A DNA stretch of 64,000 nucleotides from Scytalidium lignicola. Taxonomy: Eukaryota > Ascomycota > Leotiomycetes. The stretch is from positions 1-64,000 of the forward strand of contig NCSJ02000046.1 of assembly GCA_002812745.2 (NCBI GenBank), written 5' to 3'. Position 1 is the stretch's first letter. Every line of letters starts with the position of its first letter. The translations under genes and the position numbers were made by a program. Of the stretch, positions 32,948-44,934 are shown piece by piece. The notes beneath the pieces are model-generated. The model saw nothing but the letters and a program-made list of their open reading frames with translations, ran no database searches and had not been told where the DNA came from.

Positions 32948-35825
32948 GTGCTCTGGTGATAGAGCTTGAAACAAAACGTCAGCAAGGATAACCCTACGGT
33001 TGAGGAGGCTGTAACAATGTCGTCCAACTGCAAGGCTCAGGCTAACGCAGGAACCGCTGGGCGGCAACTACTTACTCATCACGTGTGGGACTCGTCAGTC
33101 TACATGCTTTTTTAATGCCGACTTAAATTGCAAGCAGCATCATAAATGAAGTTGCAGGAGTTGCAGACCATGATACTGCGTCCTTAGGTGATACATAGGT
33201 AAAGAATAAATTATGTTGACATCGAGCATTTCAGCATGGGCCAATCATGACGCATGCACAATAAGCATATGCAGGGCCCAAATTTGGACATAAGGAAAAT
33301 CCTTAACACATCAACATCTCATCTGTAGGACATGTGTCAGAACGTCATTGTCGACTTAGTCTATCATTAGGTAAGGCAAATATCTCCACGTTCTTATAAC
33401 ACGAGTATATTTAAGTCTGGTTTTTGGACCAACTAGAAAACGGAAAGAGTGAAATCCATGAAATGCGCCTTAAGTTGAGAACTTACAGGGATAGGTCGCT
33501 CGTACCTGGCACTTAATAACCCTAGAGCGACCCTTAGTTTATGAAAATGTTGCTCTCATACGTACAACCATATTTATAATAATTAATAGAAAGCAAATTT
33601 TGTCGTCTTCCACCTCCATTATAATACATTCAGGAATCCTCGATGTATCACCGTCACACGTTAGGGACCATTTGGATTTGCCGTACAAAATCTTGAAGGC
33701 TATCAAAGCTGGCTGCGGTCTTCGAAGACTGGTAGCTGGCTGTGTTAAACATACGATACTAAATCCAACGTAAAACCCTGGCTTCTATACACAGCACAGC
33801 CAGGTGACGAGGTTTGTATATCTACTGGACGGGTGTTCTCTAGTTCTTTTTTGGACATTACAGCATTCCAATTCCACCGGGGTTCATGGCGGCAAACCCC
33901 AGATTTTTAAACCCTCCATTACATTACCGTCGTAGAAACTCCGAAGTAAACTTGAGATAATAGAAGCTCGTACCTCGCTTCAATTATACTCAGTTGCTCT
34001 TTAGGTAAAAGTAATAATTCTGGTAGATGCCACTACCACTACCGAGCCATATGCCGTCTTAGGGCCGATTTTGTTGTTCTTAGTCCCATTAACAATGAGA
34101 TAACTTAGCATTGAATACACGCTTGGCATATGTAGTAAGCAGCTTTGTTAGTTGCTTTTCCCACCTCGTGAGCTCCGTTACCCCTCAGCACAACTAGAGT
34201 AATTGACGTAAAAAGCCTCGTTACTCAGTAAGATGAGAGGTGAAAGTTTCCCGATATTGGCTCAAGGCACCTTTGCTGGTTCGTAAGGCTATATATATAA
34301 TGCGGTTCCATCATCCACACTAGAAGATGGCAACTCTCTAGAGGGAACTTGTATATCGGATTCTGGAAGCAAAATGAAATTATATAACTCAAGTATGAAA
34401 TTGGGTGGGGCATGACACCAATGGAAAAGAAAATACCGGTATGCTATATCAAAGGATGGATCAATCCGTCCTGATGGCACATGAAAGTGGCATGATATAA
34501 TGGTAAGAGTGCTTTACTTAATAGGAACCTGATTTCGATCTGCTATGCAAAACAGTTCAAGGAATGGATGGAATTGGCCATGAATGAGCTTATAGATGCC
34601 CCCTCTGGGGTCGATTAATCACGTATAGATACCATATACCCGAGCTGAAGCAGAAGGTTCCAGAGCAATCGCATTGGATACGTAAATGAGTTGTTAGTTC
34701 CGAGTTAATCCGCCGAGTAGTCCGATGGGTTTGGAGGGGCATCTGTCACATGCCAAGGATCTATCGAGACGAAGTGGGATGGGAAGTGGGAGCCTTCCAC
34801 GCCTTCTCACCTCTGACCTCTGGAGCTGAAGGCATCCCTCGGGGTTTCTCTTTGGCTCTCCCACCTCCAGACTGGACTTGATGAATCTTCCTCCCAAAGG
34901 TCTATATTATTCCGCGAGTTTCCTCAAAATGCCGCTGTTTCTATGTTCCTCATAACGGAAACTCGACGCGCTCTCTGACTGACTCGCGCCACGTGATCAC
35001 TTGACCACCAAAGTAACTCGTAAAGTGCCGGTCAACCCCCGGTGGCGGAGACGAACGGAATTACAGCGCGGGGTGATTAATTTTCTGGTCCCTCCAGATT
35101 CTGGCGCATCTGGGGATAAGTCGGGGTTCTCTTCTAGCGTCAGTCGAAGAACCACGGGACATTGAGTGAGCTGGAGGAAAGTGGCAGGAAAGAAAGACTC
35201 CCACTGAACTCCCACTGACACCCACGACACCGACCTTTGCCTTGGGTGGATCCGCATGATATTTCTCGGGATCCCTGAACCCGTCTCCAACAGCCGAACC
35301 CCGACTAACACTAACTGGTTGCCCTTGTGTGGCTCTTCTAAAAGGTACACGTCCACATTCCGAGATCTTCTCTGAGAATTGTCAACGGCTTCGTTCTCTT
35401 CCCTATCCTCAACCCTCAATTTTTCTCTTGTCGATCTGAGGAGAGGGCGTGTGATACTCACCACGCCTGCCAGACCTCCCGTAAGCCTGCGTCTGAATTG
35501 GCTGTCGGGGTAATTAATTCATCGCTTCCCTGGCGACCTTTATCTACCCTGGGGTTTTGCCGCTAAGAGAAAGTTTATCGTGCGATGTAAGTTATCGTTC
35601 GACTGGGGGTTCATTACTTTTGTGCGGTCGGCTGAAACAAAACTCTCCAGCTCCCCCGGAATAAAAACATAAAAAGCAGTGTCGTGTCTCATACAACTGC
35701 TGAATAGTTTTGCACGTTACGCTTCACTCAGAAAATAGTCGTGCTCAACCGAGGTTGCAGCCAGGTGGCTTCTTCTTCTTCTTCCTCCCACTCCTAATAT
35801 CGCTCTGCGCCGCCAACCCCTCAAC
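32948..35825. other. 2.9-kb intergenic region between divergent genes
   Basis: No supportable gene. This is the promoter region of the TAO3-like gene (left, minus) and the P450 reductase gene (right, plus). A minus-strand frame at 34997-35464 has no coding character. A decayed tRNA-like sequence lies near 34483-34545. The last 200 bp before 35826 are pyrimidine-rich (TTCTTCTTCTTCTTCC), typical of a highly expressed fungal promoter or 5' UTR. Confidence 0.5.
34483..34545 (+). pseudogene. Decayed tRNA-like sequence
   Basis: TATAATGGTAAGAGTG (about 34495-34510) matches the D-arm/A-box shape of eukaryotic tRNAs, and GATTTCGATC about 25 bases further resembles a damaged T-loop/B-box. The flanking GCAT and ATGC could be the ends of an acceptor stem. 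The whole is about 10 bases too short and the stems do not close properly, so at most this is a pseudogene or tRNA-derived fragment. Confidence 0.25.
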
Positions 35826-37963
35826 ATGGCCCAGCTCGATACGCTGGACATCGTGGTGCTCGCGGCGTTGCTTATCGGCACCGTTGCATACTTCACCAAG
35901 GGCACATACTGGGGCATACAAAAAGATCCTTATGCCTCCTCATTCTCCAACGCCAATGGCAATAAGCCTGCCAAGACAAGGAACATCGTGGAGAAGATGG
36001 AAGAATCGGGCAAAAACTGCGTAGTCTTTTACGGTTCTCAGACCGGTACAGCCGAGGACTATGCCTCCCGATTGGCAAAGGAAGGCAAGAGCCGTTTCGG
36101 TTTGGAGACCATGGTTGCGGATTTGGAAGAGTATGACTATGATACCCTTGACACCCTTCCCTCGGACAAGATAGCTATGTTTGTTCTCGCGACCTATGGA
36201 GAAGGAGAACCCACTGATAACGCTGTCGAATTCTACGAATTTATCGGTGGCGAGGATGTCTCTTTCTCCAATTCCAGTGATCCCCCTCTTGAGAACCTTA
36301 AATACGTAGCCTTCGGTCTCGGAAACAATACCTACGAGCACTACAACTCAATGGTCCGAAATGTCGACAAACATTTAACCAGACTCGGAGCCACAAGAAT
36401 TGGCGCTGCTGGAGAAGGTGACGACGGTGCTGGAACCATGGAAGAAGACTTCTTGGCTTGGAAAGATCCAATGTGGGCTGCACTGGCAGAATCAATGGGC
36501 TTGGAAGAACGCGAGGCAGTCTATGAACCAATCTTTGCCATTACTGAACGCGAAGATTTAACCAAGGATTCTCCAGAGGTCTATGTCGGAGAGCCAAACA
36601 AGATGCATCTAGAAAGCACTACGAAAGGACCATACAACGCTCACAACCCCTTCATTGCCCCAATTGCCGAGTCCAGAGAGCTCTTCACTGTCAAGGATAG
36701 GAACTGCTTGCACATGGAAATCGATATTACTGGATCTAATCTCAGCTACCAAACCGGTGATCATATTGCTATCTGGCCCTCCAATGCCGGTCATGAAGTT
36801 GACAGGTTATTTGACGTCCTTGATCTTACCTCGAAACGGGATGCTGTTGTTAGCGTCAAAGGTCTAGACCCAACTGCCAAAGTTCCATTCCCCACGCCAA
36901 CGACTTATGATACAATTATTCGATATCAGATGGAGATTTGTGCTCCCGTATCTCGTCAATTCATCGCAACACTGGCGCCTTTCTCTCCTAACGAGCAGAT
37001 CAAAGCTGAAATGACAAAACTCGGATCAGACAGGGATTATTTCCACGAGAAGATTAGTAGCCAGTACTTGAATATTGCACAAGCTCTGCAGGTCATCGGT
37101 GGTTCTGAGAAATGGACTAATATTCCATTTTCTGCATTCATTGAAGGATTGAACAAGATTCAGCCCAGATACTACTCGATTTCTTCATCCTCACTGGTCC
37201 AAAAGACCAAGATCTCTATTACCTCAGTTGTGGAATCAGTCAAGGTCCCCGGTCGTGCCGAAGCTCTCAAAGGAGTTACCACAAACTATTTGTTAGCACT
37301 GAAGCAGAAGCAGAATGGGGAGCTCAATCCCGATGTCTATTCCCTTACATACAGCATCCTTGGTCCACGAAATAAGTATGATGGCTGCCGTGTTCCTGTT
37401 CATGTCCGACACTCTAACTTCAAGCTACCTTCCGATCCCTCGAAACCAATCATCATGGTTGGTCCAGGTACCGGTGTTGCTCCATTCCGTGCATTCGTCC
37501 AAGAGCGAGCTGCACAAGCCGAGGCTGGCGAGAATGTTGGCCGTACCATACTCTTCTTTGGATGCAGAAAGGAGACCGAAGACTTTATGTACAAGGAGGA
37601 GTGGGTGCAATACAAGAAGGCCCTCGGCGACAAGTTTGAATTGATCACGGCATTCTCCAGAGAAGGGTCTAAGAAGGTCTATGTCCAACACCGTCTCAAG
37701 GAGAGATCGAAGGAGGTCAATGAACTCCTCCTCCAAAAGGCATACTTCTATGTCTGCGGTGATGCAGCAAACATGGCTCGTGAGGTCAATACTGTCCTAG
37801 GAAACATCATTGCAGAAAACCGTGGCATTTCTGAGGATAAGGCTGAGGAGGTTGTGAAGAGTATGCGTTCCGCGAACCAGTACCAGGTATGTATATCCCA
37901 TGAATCCACAGAAGTTCCACAATCAAGTACTAATCTTCTCTATAGGAGGATGTTTGGTCGTGA
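35826..37963 (+). CDS. CPR1: NADPH-cytochrome P450 reductase
   Basis: Two exons are inferred: 35826-37886 and a mini-exon 37946-37963 of 18 nt (692 aa). The intron has donor GTATGT, branch GTACTAATC and acceptor TATAG; splicing gives SANQYQ|EDVWS, the invariant C-terminus of the family. The N-terminal anchor is LDIVVLAALLIGTVAYF (residues about 8-24). The FMN domain has VVFYGSQTGTAEDYA (about 65) and FVLATYGEGEPTDNA (about 119). The FAD domain has PRYYSISSSS. The NADPH domain has GPGTGVAPFRAF and FFGCRKETEDF. The enzyme sits in the ER membrane and passes electrons from NADPH to P450s (for example ergosterol 14-alpha-demethylase) and squalene epoxidase. All cofactor motifs are intact. Without splicing, the frame would run on to 38174 as an unrelated tail. 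Confidence 0.97.
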
Positions 37964-40604
37964 GATCCTACTTATGTGGGATTGGAATGTTTTTTTTGGT
38001 ATATCTGGTCGAATGTGCGGAACCGGAGGGGCATTTCATTTTGTCTTCTCTGGTGTCTGTGTGGCGTACTGTAGAGTGTATACGAGGGTAACATTTCCTA
38101 ATGTGTGTTGCCTTATTGACGGGAAAATGCTTTTGCAAATTTGCATAATCTTGGCAAGAATCATGTGGATATGAGGTTTGACACAAGGCGTGGGCTAGCG
38201 ATACAAGAATTATTGCTTGGGATAGAATAGTGAATAATCTCAAAGTTTCTTTTATTGTTATGATAAACGCATTTCTTTTTGGGCTTGTGGTTCCTAGAAC
38301 TTTTCCTAAATGGGATTCATTTACAATATTCTGTGCCCTCCCCACGGCTAATTCTTGTGATATCATTTTATCTAGGTGATTCTAGTTCATTAGGAGCTTA
38401 TTATAAGCCAATTTAATAAGAGAGAGCAATATTAATATCCAGATTTGGATTCGTGAAGAGTAAGCACATCATTTCTTTCTCTTATCTCTCGACTAACATC
38501 ATTCCGAATACATATGTATTTTTTCCCGATGCAATCCCGACAGCAAACTACAGACGAGCTTCCTCACATCAAAATAAATTACAAAATGCATGCCCTATCA
38601 GTAAGTAGCTACTTGTAGCAAACATTATTGTTATAGGCGTTTTATGCACGTTCATCGGCAATTCGCGCGAAACTCTGCCTCTTAAACATCTCTCAACTGC
38701 CGAAGCCTCACCGTCAAACACTTAATTCTGTGGATCACCTTACACAGCAGTGACAACAAGTCTACGATGGGGCTTGAAAGACTAATTTAGATGTTTTTGA
38801 ATGGATAGGACCCACTGACAGGCCGCTTTTCTTTCAGGTTGAGCTTTCTCTTGGCTCATCAACTTTCCCTTGTATAATCCATCCAAGCAAACTTTGGCTA
38901 GTGGTTCTTGAGATATGAATCAGACAGGGACTAGACGGATATGGACTTCACAAAAAGCATAATAACGGATAAAACATAACTCAGTTCTAGAATTTCCTAC
39001 CATGTTCGATGCATACCCCTTACCTACCGAGAGCTTCAATAGAAGCAAACCAAATTCTTAGCCGTTCTTGGTGGAACTTTCTCTATTCTAACATATCAGT
39101 GAATTGCTGTGATTTCCTGTTTGCTTCCATGATAATTTATTATCGTTGGTATATAATATACCAGATGGATTGCTTGAGCATAGGTAGGCAGAGTACTTCC
39201 TTTCCCAACTATCTCTTCCTAAACCCTCAAAGCATTGCTGGCAGTAGACGTTGGGACTCGGAAGATCTCACCGTGGGACTGTCAGGTTCTTATATTTCTT
39301 CAGAGAAAACGATCTATATACCCCATAATTTTAAATTTTTATTAAAATATGCAGGTGACAAGTTCTTGAATGGAGCCTCAAGAAGAGCAAGCCACCATCC
39401 AAACTTGCCAGGATCCAGTCCTATCTACTCGGGAATGCTGGCATTAGGCAAGGGGGCTCTAGTCAAGTTATCTAATAATATTCATGCTATCCCTATATTG
39501 TTTGTCTGTCAGATATCATAACAGCAAGGAGGAAGATATGACTCTAAAGGCTATTATCGAAGACACATTGCGAATACTCTAGGATACATGCTTCAGTTCC
39601 CTGACGCCAAAGGAATATTCTATCAAACAAGTATGTTGCAAGTGCATCTCATTAGTCAATAACATAGTCCAACGGGTTGTTGTATCCAGGACCTTAGAAG
39701 TATGGAGTTAGTGAGACAATGCGGCGAAGTATAAATAAACCGGAATAAAAGGTAGATAGTCATGACAACCTCAACTCTCACTAAAACAGCTCGAAGATGA
39801 ATTTACACGAGCGACATTTCTCGCTCACTCCGCATTTCAAAGTTTCGTCATCGTTGTTATTCACGCCATTTTTTGGTACAATCATTATTAGCGTGCCTTC
39901 TTGCTCTTTGAAGCCTCTTTCCCGCACTTCACATCGTGCCTTCCTTTATTATTCATTTCTATCCTCCACGCTCTTTCCCAATCGTTCTCGGATCGGGAAT
40001 CCATCACAGCATTGATCTATTTCCCTTTCCTCTTCCTCTTCCTCTCGCCGTCTTTCTTCCTCTTCCATCCATCCATCCATCAAATACGAAAACAATCTTT
40101 TCAGTCTCTCTATACTTCAACCAGACTTCGCTCGATAACTGTCTATCCTCTAGATAATCCACTCGCTAGGACATCATCAACGATAACCTTTATCTAGATT
40201 TGGTAAGCTCTCAGTACTGGGGATACTCTTACACTTAATCAGAACCTCCAAATATTCAACCTGTTTATTCTACTGTTGCTTCATAAGATGATTATGAGCA
40301 ATATTTTAGGTTTATGAATACTGAGTGCTTGCTGACATTTGCTCAGATATTGACTTGCTGTCAAATCAAAAAAATACAATCTGATCAGAATTGTAATTGT
40401 AAGTTTCATTCGTTTCTATTTCTGTAGAAGTCATGTCTCTTTTCCATCCAAAACCCTAGATGTATCGAAAGGTCAAGACATACTTGGAAGATCATCATAT
40501 CCCTGCATATAATCTTTCTCCAATCATTCTAAAAGTTATCTCCCAAACACAATGTTTGCACACCTCTTCATTCTTCAATTCAACTAACACACACCTTGAA
40601 GATC
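37964..40604. other. 2.6-kb intergenic region
   Basis: An open frame at 39009-39521 (170 codons from ATG) has no recognisable domain, uneven composition and no splice support, so I do not call it a gene. The region 39800-40600 is pyrimidine-rich with (ATCC)n near 40068-40080, and is likely promoter plus a long, possibly intron-containing 5' UTR of the RRM gene. An in-frame stop precedes the ATG at 40605. Confidence 0.5.
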
Positions 40605-42718
40605 ATGTCTTACCAGCAAGCAACACCCCAGACAGAGTCTAGCTTCAACAATCCTATTGCCTCTGCCATGTACAATATGCAGACGGAAGCCTACGCTCGT
40701 CGTAACTCTTATGGACAACCGGTTACATTCCTTCAAGGCGCTGCTGCCGCTGCGAAGATAGATAATCAATCTGTCGGCGGACTTCTGAACCAGTTTGCTG
40801 GTCTGAACTTCCCCACCGGTAGCATGGCTCCTACAGCTACAATTCCAGTCAGTTCAGGCCAAGTTCCACTAGGCCCGAATCAATACTTTTACACCTCCAG
40901 CGGACAGCTGGTGTACACTGGTCCCAGTTTGTATACAGGATCCTTCTCTCCCACGTCACTCGGTGAGAGTACTTATAGAGGATATGCAACATCTTTGCCT
41001 TTCGTTCAACAGCCTAGCTACCCTGGATATGTTCCTGGCTATCCTGTCTTACCTTATACCCCTCAACGAACTGGCTATTTTACTGAAGGAGTCGATCGTC
41101 ATCACAAGGAGGTCCCAGGCCTTGAGAATCGTCGTTCCTCGTCCTCGACGAACGAATCTACCCCAGGTACACCATACTATGCATCTATAGCACAACGCGA
41201 CCAAGTGACAAAAATTGTTGCAATTGACCAGTCTCCATTTGGATCGACACCTTCTCCAAATGATTTGGCAATATACCCTATGGTTCACCAGACTGTGAAG
41301 CCGCTACCATATACCATGATCCGACCAAATGTCGACATTGATACTCTACTACAACAGCACCCACCTATTCCACGGGCAGTCCCCGCTGTTTTCACTCCTC
41401 GTGAAAGTATAAGGACGCTTGATCAAAGCCTGTCAAACCCTATCCCCGGTAATCGAAACGTTTATATTCGCGGTCTTCATCCAGACACAGATGATGAGAA
41501 GCTAGCCGCTTATGCTGCACGTTTCGGAAAGGTTGAGACATCAAAGGCTATTATTGACACTGCAACTGGAGCTTGTAAGGGGTAAGATATACTATCTATC
41601 ATCCCCAATTCCTCGACCTGACGAAAGAGCAGATTTGGTTTTGCTAAATACTACGATATCAACGACTCTAAACTTTGTATCCATGGTTTTTACAAACTAG
41701 GCTACGAAGTTGGCTTTGCAAGAGTAAGCACATTTTCTTGAAAATAACCTAGCACTAACATGTGGTAGGAATCTTTCAATTCTCGACTTAAAGCTGAAGG
41801 AGACGAGAACTCAACGAACCTCTATGTTTCTAACTTGCCTAAAGACATGACTGAAGCTGTACGTTTTTATTGCCGATTTCGATCTGACACCGCACTGACT
41901 AGCTTATTAAGGAACTTGGTGCTATATTTATGGATTATAATGTTGTTTCCAGCAGGATCTTGCGTGACAGCCAAGGCGTTAGTCGCGGTGTTGGTTTTGC
42001 TCGGTATGTATTCCCCTTTGATATTCTAACACCAAATACCATATTAATGACTGCTTGCAGTTTTGAGAGTCGTGATATATGCGAAGAAATCATTGACAAA
42101 TTTCATGGCCAACCCATCGGCAATGAAGGCTTTCTTCTTCAAGTTCGCTATGCAGACACACCAGCACAGAAGGACTTAAAGCGCATCACGACAGAACGCC
42201 GCCAGTTTCGAACAAATGAATATAATATTGGGGCATATGGTGGCATAGTTGAGATGAATAGCTCTGTTTCCCCTATGCTTCCACGCGCCACCCAGATCGC
42301 TCATCACCTGCCGGCTTCAAAGTCCTCTGGAACATGGAAGAGAGAAACATCAAATAAGTAGGCCCCCTTGTTGCATTGTTTGGGTTTACACTAACGATAA
42401 CTTTTTAATAGTAGCTCTCTGTCCGGCTTTAAAAACATTGATGGACCAGCCTTAAAACCTACTTTCGCCAGCGTTACACCTCCTCGGAATATCAAGCAAG
42501 AGTACGCTATCATGCCCCAAATTACATAATAGCCTTTAACTCCAATGCATTCTGTTGCAGTAAGGGTTTAACAATATTCTAGGAAATCAAATATTTCAAC
42601 TCCTGCCATCTCAGAGTCTAGCTCTGGAAGTAGCAATACTCTAAACAACCTTTCACCGGTCAAAGCTCGCAGTGGTCCACGGCCATCTCCATCTATTAAC
42701 AGGTCTCAGCTTTGTTAA
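40605..42718 (+). CDS. Tandem-RRM RNA-binding protein, RBMS/MSSP-like
   Basis: Seven exons are inferred: 40605-41581, 41633-41723, 41769-41858, 41912-42003, 42061-42357, 42412-42501 and 42583-42718 (590 aa); all junctions keep frame. A Tyr/Pro/Gln/Ser-rich disordered N-terminus of about 285 residues precedes RRM1 (RNP2 NVYIRGL; RNP1 KGFGFAKY, which straddles the first splice junction). RRM2 follows (RNP2 NLYVSNLP; RNP1 RGVGFARF, again across a junction). A Ser/Thr-rich tail completes it. The two closely spaced RRMs match the RBMS/MSSP class, which binds AU-rich RNA or single-stranded DNA; the targets here are unknown. The C-terminus is uncertain: without further splicing the frame ends SINRSQLC at 42718, but an exon ending MQHNTFMLSE at 42862 also exists downstream in a phase I could not join cleanly. 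The gene symbol is left blank because fungal names vary. Confidence 0.85.
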
Positions 42719-43329
42719 ATTACAACATTGCTTTATGGAACTCCACCATGCCATCAACATTACTTTCTTTGCGTCATCACTTACTCAACCGCTCATCTGT
42801 CTAAGGTACATCAGTCTTATAACGAGATTATGCAGCACAACACCTTCATGCTATCTGAATAATTGCGAAATAGCAATAGTCACTGAGCTTAACATTACTT
42901 ACAGTGGATCTCATGGTCGTACTGTCAATTTTTACGTGTCTACTAGAATTACCACATTCACAGGCGGAGAAAGACAGAGCTACGTTTACTGGGGTATATT
43001 GACGCTGATGGTCTTGAGCTTTACTTTTCATATTTTGTATGATTGTGGGCAGCACATGAACCCCCATCCTCTGTATTATCATATTGCTTTTTCTCTTGAT
43101 GCTAAATAGGTGGATCAAGCTAGCATAATTGAATTTAATCCACCTAGAACAAGCCCATAACATTGATAGATGGCATATCCGAGGCGTGACGTGAAAATCC
43201 ACTTTGGGATAGTAGAACCCTTTGCACACTTTTGCTATCTATTCGGATAGCTTCAATGGCTCTATCCTCGATGATTTAGATAAGAGTGTTACTCTTAAAA
43301 GTTGTGGTATCGTCATGCTGGAGCATACA
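42719..43329. other. Intergenic region between convergent genes
   Basis: This may include a last exon of the RRM gene (a coding-like VHQSYNEIMQHNTFMLSE ending with TAA at 42860-42862 after an acceptor at about 42805). Otherwise it is 3' flank of RIO2. No other gene is seen. Confidence 0.45.
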
Positions 43330-44583
43330 TCATGTCTCGTCAGCTATCTTAAGCCTGGATATCGAAATAGGATTTTCCAGAGTAGAATCTGAAGACAATA
43401 GGCCATCTGAGGCCACATTTACTGATGCACTTGAATTGTCTGCAATTGCATCATCGTTTATCTTACCCTCAGAGCCGTCATCCTCAGGCTCACTCTCCTC
43501 GTCATCTTCTTCCTCAAAGCCCTCATGTTCTACAGCCTCAGAACCGTTATCTCCGTCAACCCCAACCGCTTTCATATATGCCTCTAGCTCTTTTGCCATC
43601 TTTTTCGAGAATCCTGATGCCTGCACAGACACATCAAGTCTTTCAGCACCGTCCTTACCGATCAACTTTCGAGCGTCGGCAAAGAACGGGCCTGGCTCAT
43701 TGCTGGTGAAGTGAAAGCGCCGCTCGAAGAAGCGCTTTATGCAGTTAACATCGCGATCGAAGTAGAATTCGGCATTCGCGTGATCAACAGATACCATCTG
43801 CGGGAAGTCAATCAATATAGGGATGAGCTTTATTAGTTCCTCTGTCTCCTTTCCCTTTTCGCTCTTGACGGCTTCCTCTTTTATCAATATGTTAAACTCG
43901 TTGAAATCTCCGTGGATCAGACCATGCTGCGCTAGTCGTAGAATCATAGAAATGAGTTCTGCGTACAGTAAGGCTGGTTCTAGAACGGTTGAAATTTGTC
44001 TCAAGGGAAAGGCATCAATCAAGGACATCACAATTGTGTGTCTTGATTGTGAAATGGGTTCCGGAACTGGGAAATTCTTTTCTCTGAGAGCGGAGAGAAA
44101 AGCATACTCCTTCAGCGCAGCTAACCGCGACATGTACATCCATGAGCCAGAGGACCGATTTCTTAGATAGTCTCGATTTGCCTTGACTGTTCGAAAAGAT
44201 ATTCGTCCTAAACGGTGAATCTTGAGAACCCTTTGTATCCCTTTCTCATCCGCAACTACGAAGATGTCGCTTTCCTTACCCACACCAATCTGGTTTCCCA
44301 CACTGTATACATCTTTCCGTTTGCGATACGTATTCAAGGCAAGGTAATCGAGACCGCCGTATGTAAGTCGATAGCCATCGTATGAGGAATTCTTCACGCG
44401 CGCAATAAGTCCGACTTTTGCTAGGGCAGATATACATCTATGAACCCCGCCACGAAGCCCAGATATTTGCCCAATTAGTGGAGTTGGGACGACTTCGTGA
44501 TTTTTTGAGCCTTGCTCTACTGCTGTGAGAGTTCGCCAGTCCTCCGCGGTTAAATACCGCAGAGCCTTCGTATCGAGCTTCAT
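43330..44583 (-). CDS. RIO2: RIO2 atypical protein kinase/ATPase
   Basis: Intronless, 417 aa, starting at ATG 44583 (MKLDTKALRYLTAEDWR); the frame upstream has no ATG. The N-terminal winged helix, about residues 1-90, has the family text VHRCISALAKVGLIARV and YDGYRLTYGGLDYLAL. The RIO domain has the P-loop IGVGKESDIFVV, catalytic Lys in VLKIHRLG, catalytic loop HGDFNEFNILI and metal-binding LIDFPQMVS. An acidic Glu/Asp/Ser-rich tail (about 345-400) ends it. Rio2 associates with pre-40S particles and is needed for the final cytoplasmic maturation of the small ribosomal subunit. The key residues are all present. It is divergent from RPN1 across about 350 bp. Confidence 0.97.
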   Translation of the reverse strand: MKLDTKALRYLTAEDWRTLTAVEQGSKNHEVVPTPLIGQISGLRGGVHRCISALAKVGLIARVKNSSYDGYRLTYGGLDYLALNTYRKRKDVYSVGNQIGVGKESDIFVVADEKGIQRVLKIHRLGRISFRTVKANRDYLRNRSSGSWMYMSRLAALKEYAFLSALREKNFPVPEPISQSRHTIVMSLIDAFPLRQISTVLEPALLYAELISMILRLAQHGLIHGDFNEFNILIKEEAVKSEKGKETEELIKLIPILIDFPQMVSVDHANAEFYFDRDVNCIKRFFERRFHFTSNEPGPFFADARKLIGKDGAERLDVSVQASGFSKKMAKELEAYMKAVGVDGDNGSEAVEHEGFEEEDDEESEPEDDGSEGKINDDAIADNSSASVNVASDGLLSSDSTLENPISISRLKIADET

Positions 44584-44934
44584 GGCTGAAGGAGCAGTTG
44601 TGTATTTTTGCAAAATTGATGTCGAGCTCTAAACTTTTTTAAATCTCGACAATGACGCTTTGGTCGATGATCCCTGTCGGTAAAATGGAGGGAGCTAGGC
44701 TCGCTTAGTGAAAGCGGTTCTTGATCGATTTGTACGCGGAAGCTCAAGCTGCCTGCCTCACTTACATATCTATCAACAACAATCATCAGACCCCAACTTC
44801 TACAAACGCCACTTCAAGTTAAATAGAACTGGGGGAAACGGCCTCACTGCTATTTTCCTATTATATTAACTCAGTTTATCCCCCTTTCTGAATCCCATTT
44901 CAATTTCAGGCCTTGTGCTAAATACTATTTCACG
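44584..44934. promoter_or_regulatory. Bidirectional intergenic promoter RIO2 / RPN1
   Basis: These 351 bp separate two head-to-head housekeeping genes, so both promoters must lie here or overlap the 5' ends. T- and C-rich tracts precede the RPN1 start. I see no clear copy of the yeast proteasome-associated element. Confidence 0.45.

Noticed and set aside
35940..37736. Minus-strand frames of up to 133 codons
   Set aside because: Antisense shadows of the P450 reductase gene.
37887..38174. Unspliced extension of P450 reductase to 38174
   Set aside because: It lacks the invariant EDVWS end, which appears exactly when the 59-nt intron is removed.
39009..39521. 170-codon frame with ATG
   Set aside because: No domain, patchy composition and no homologue I can recall; likely chance.
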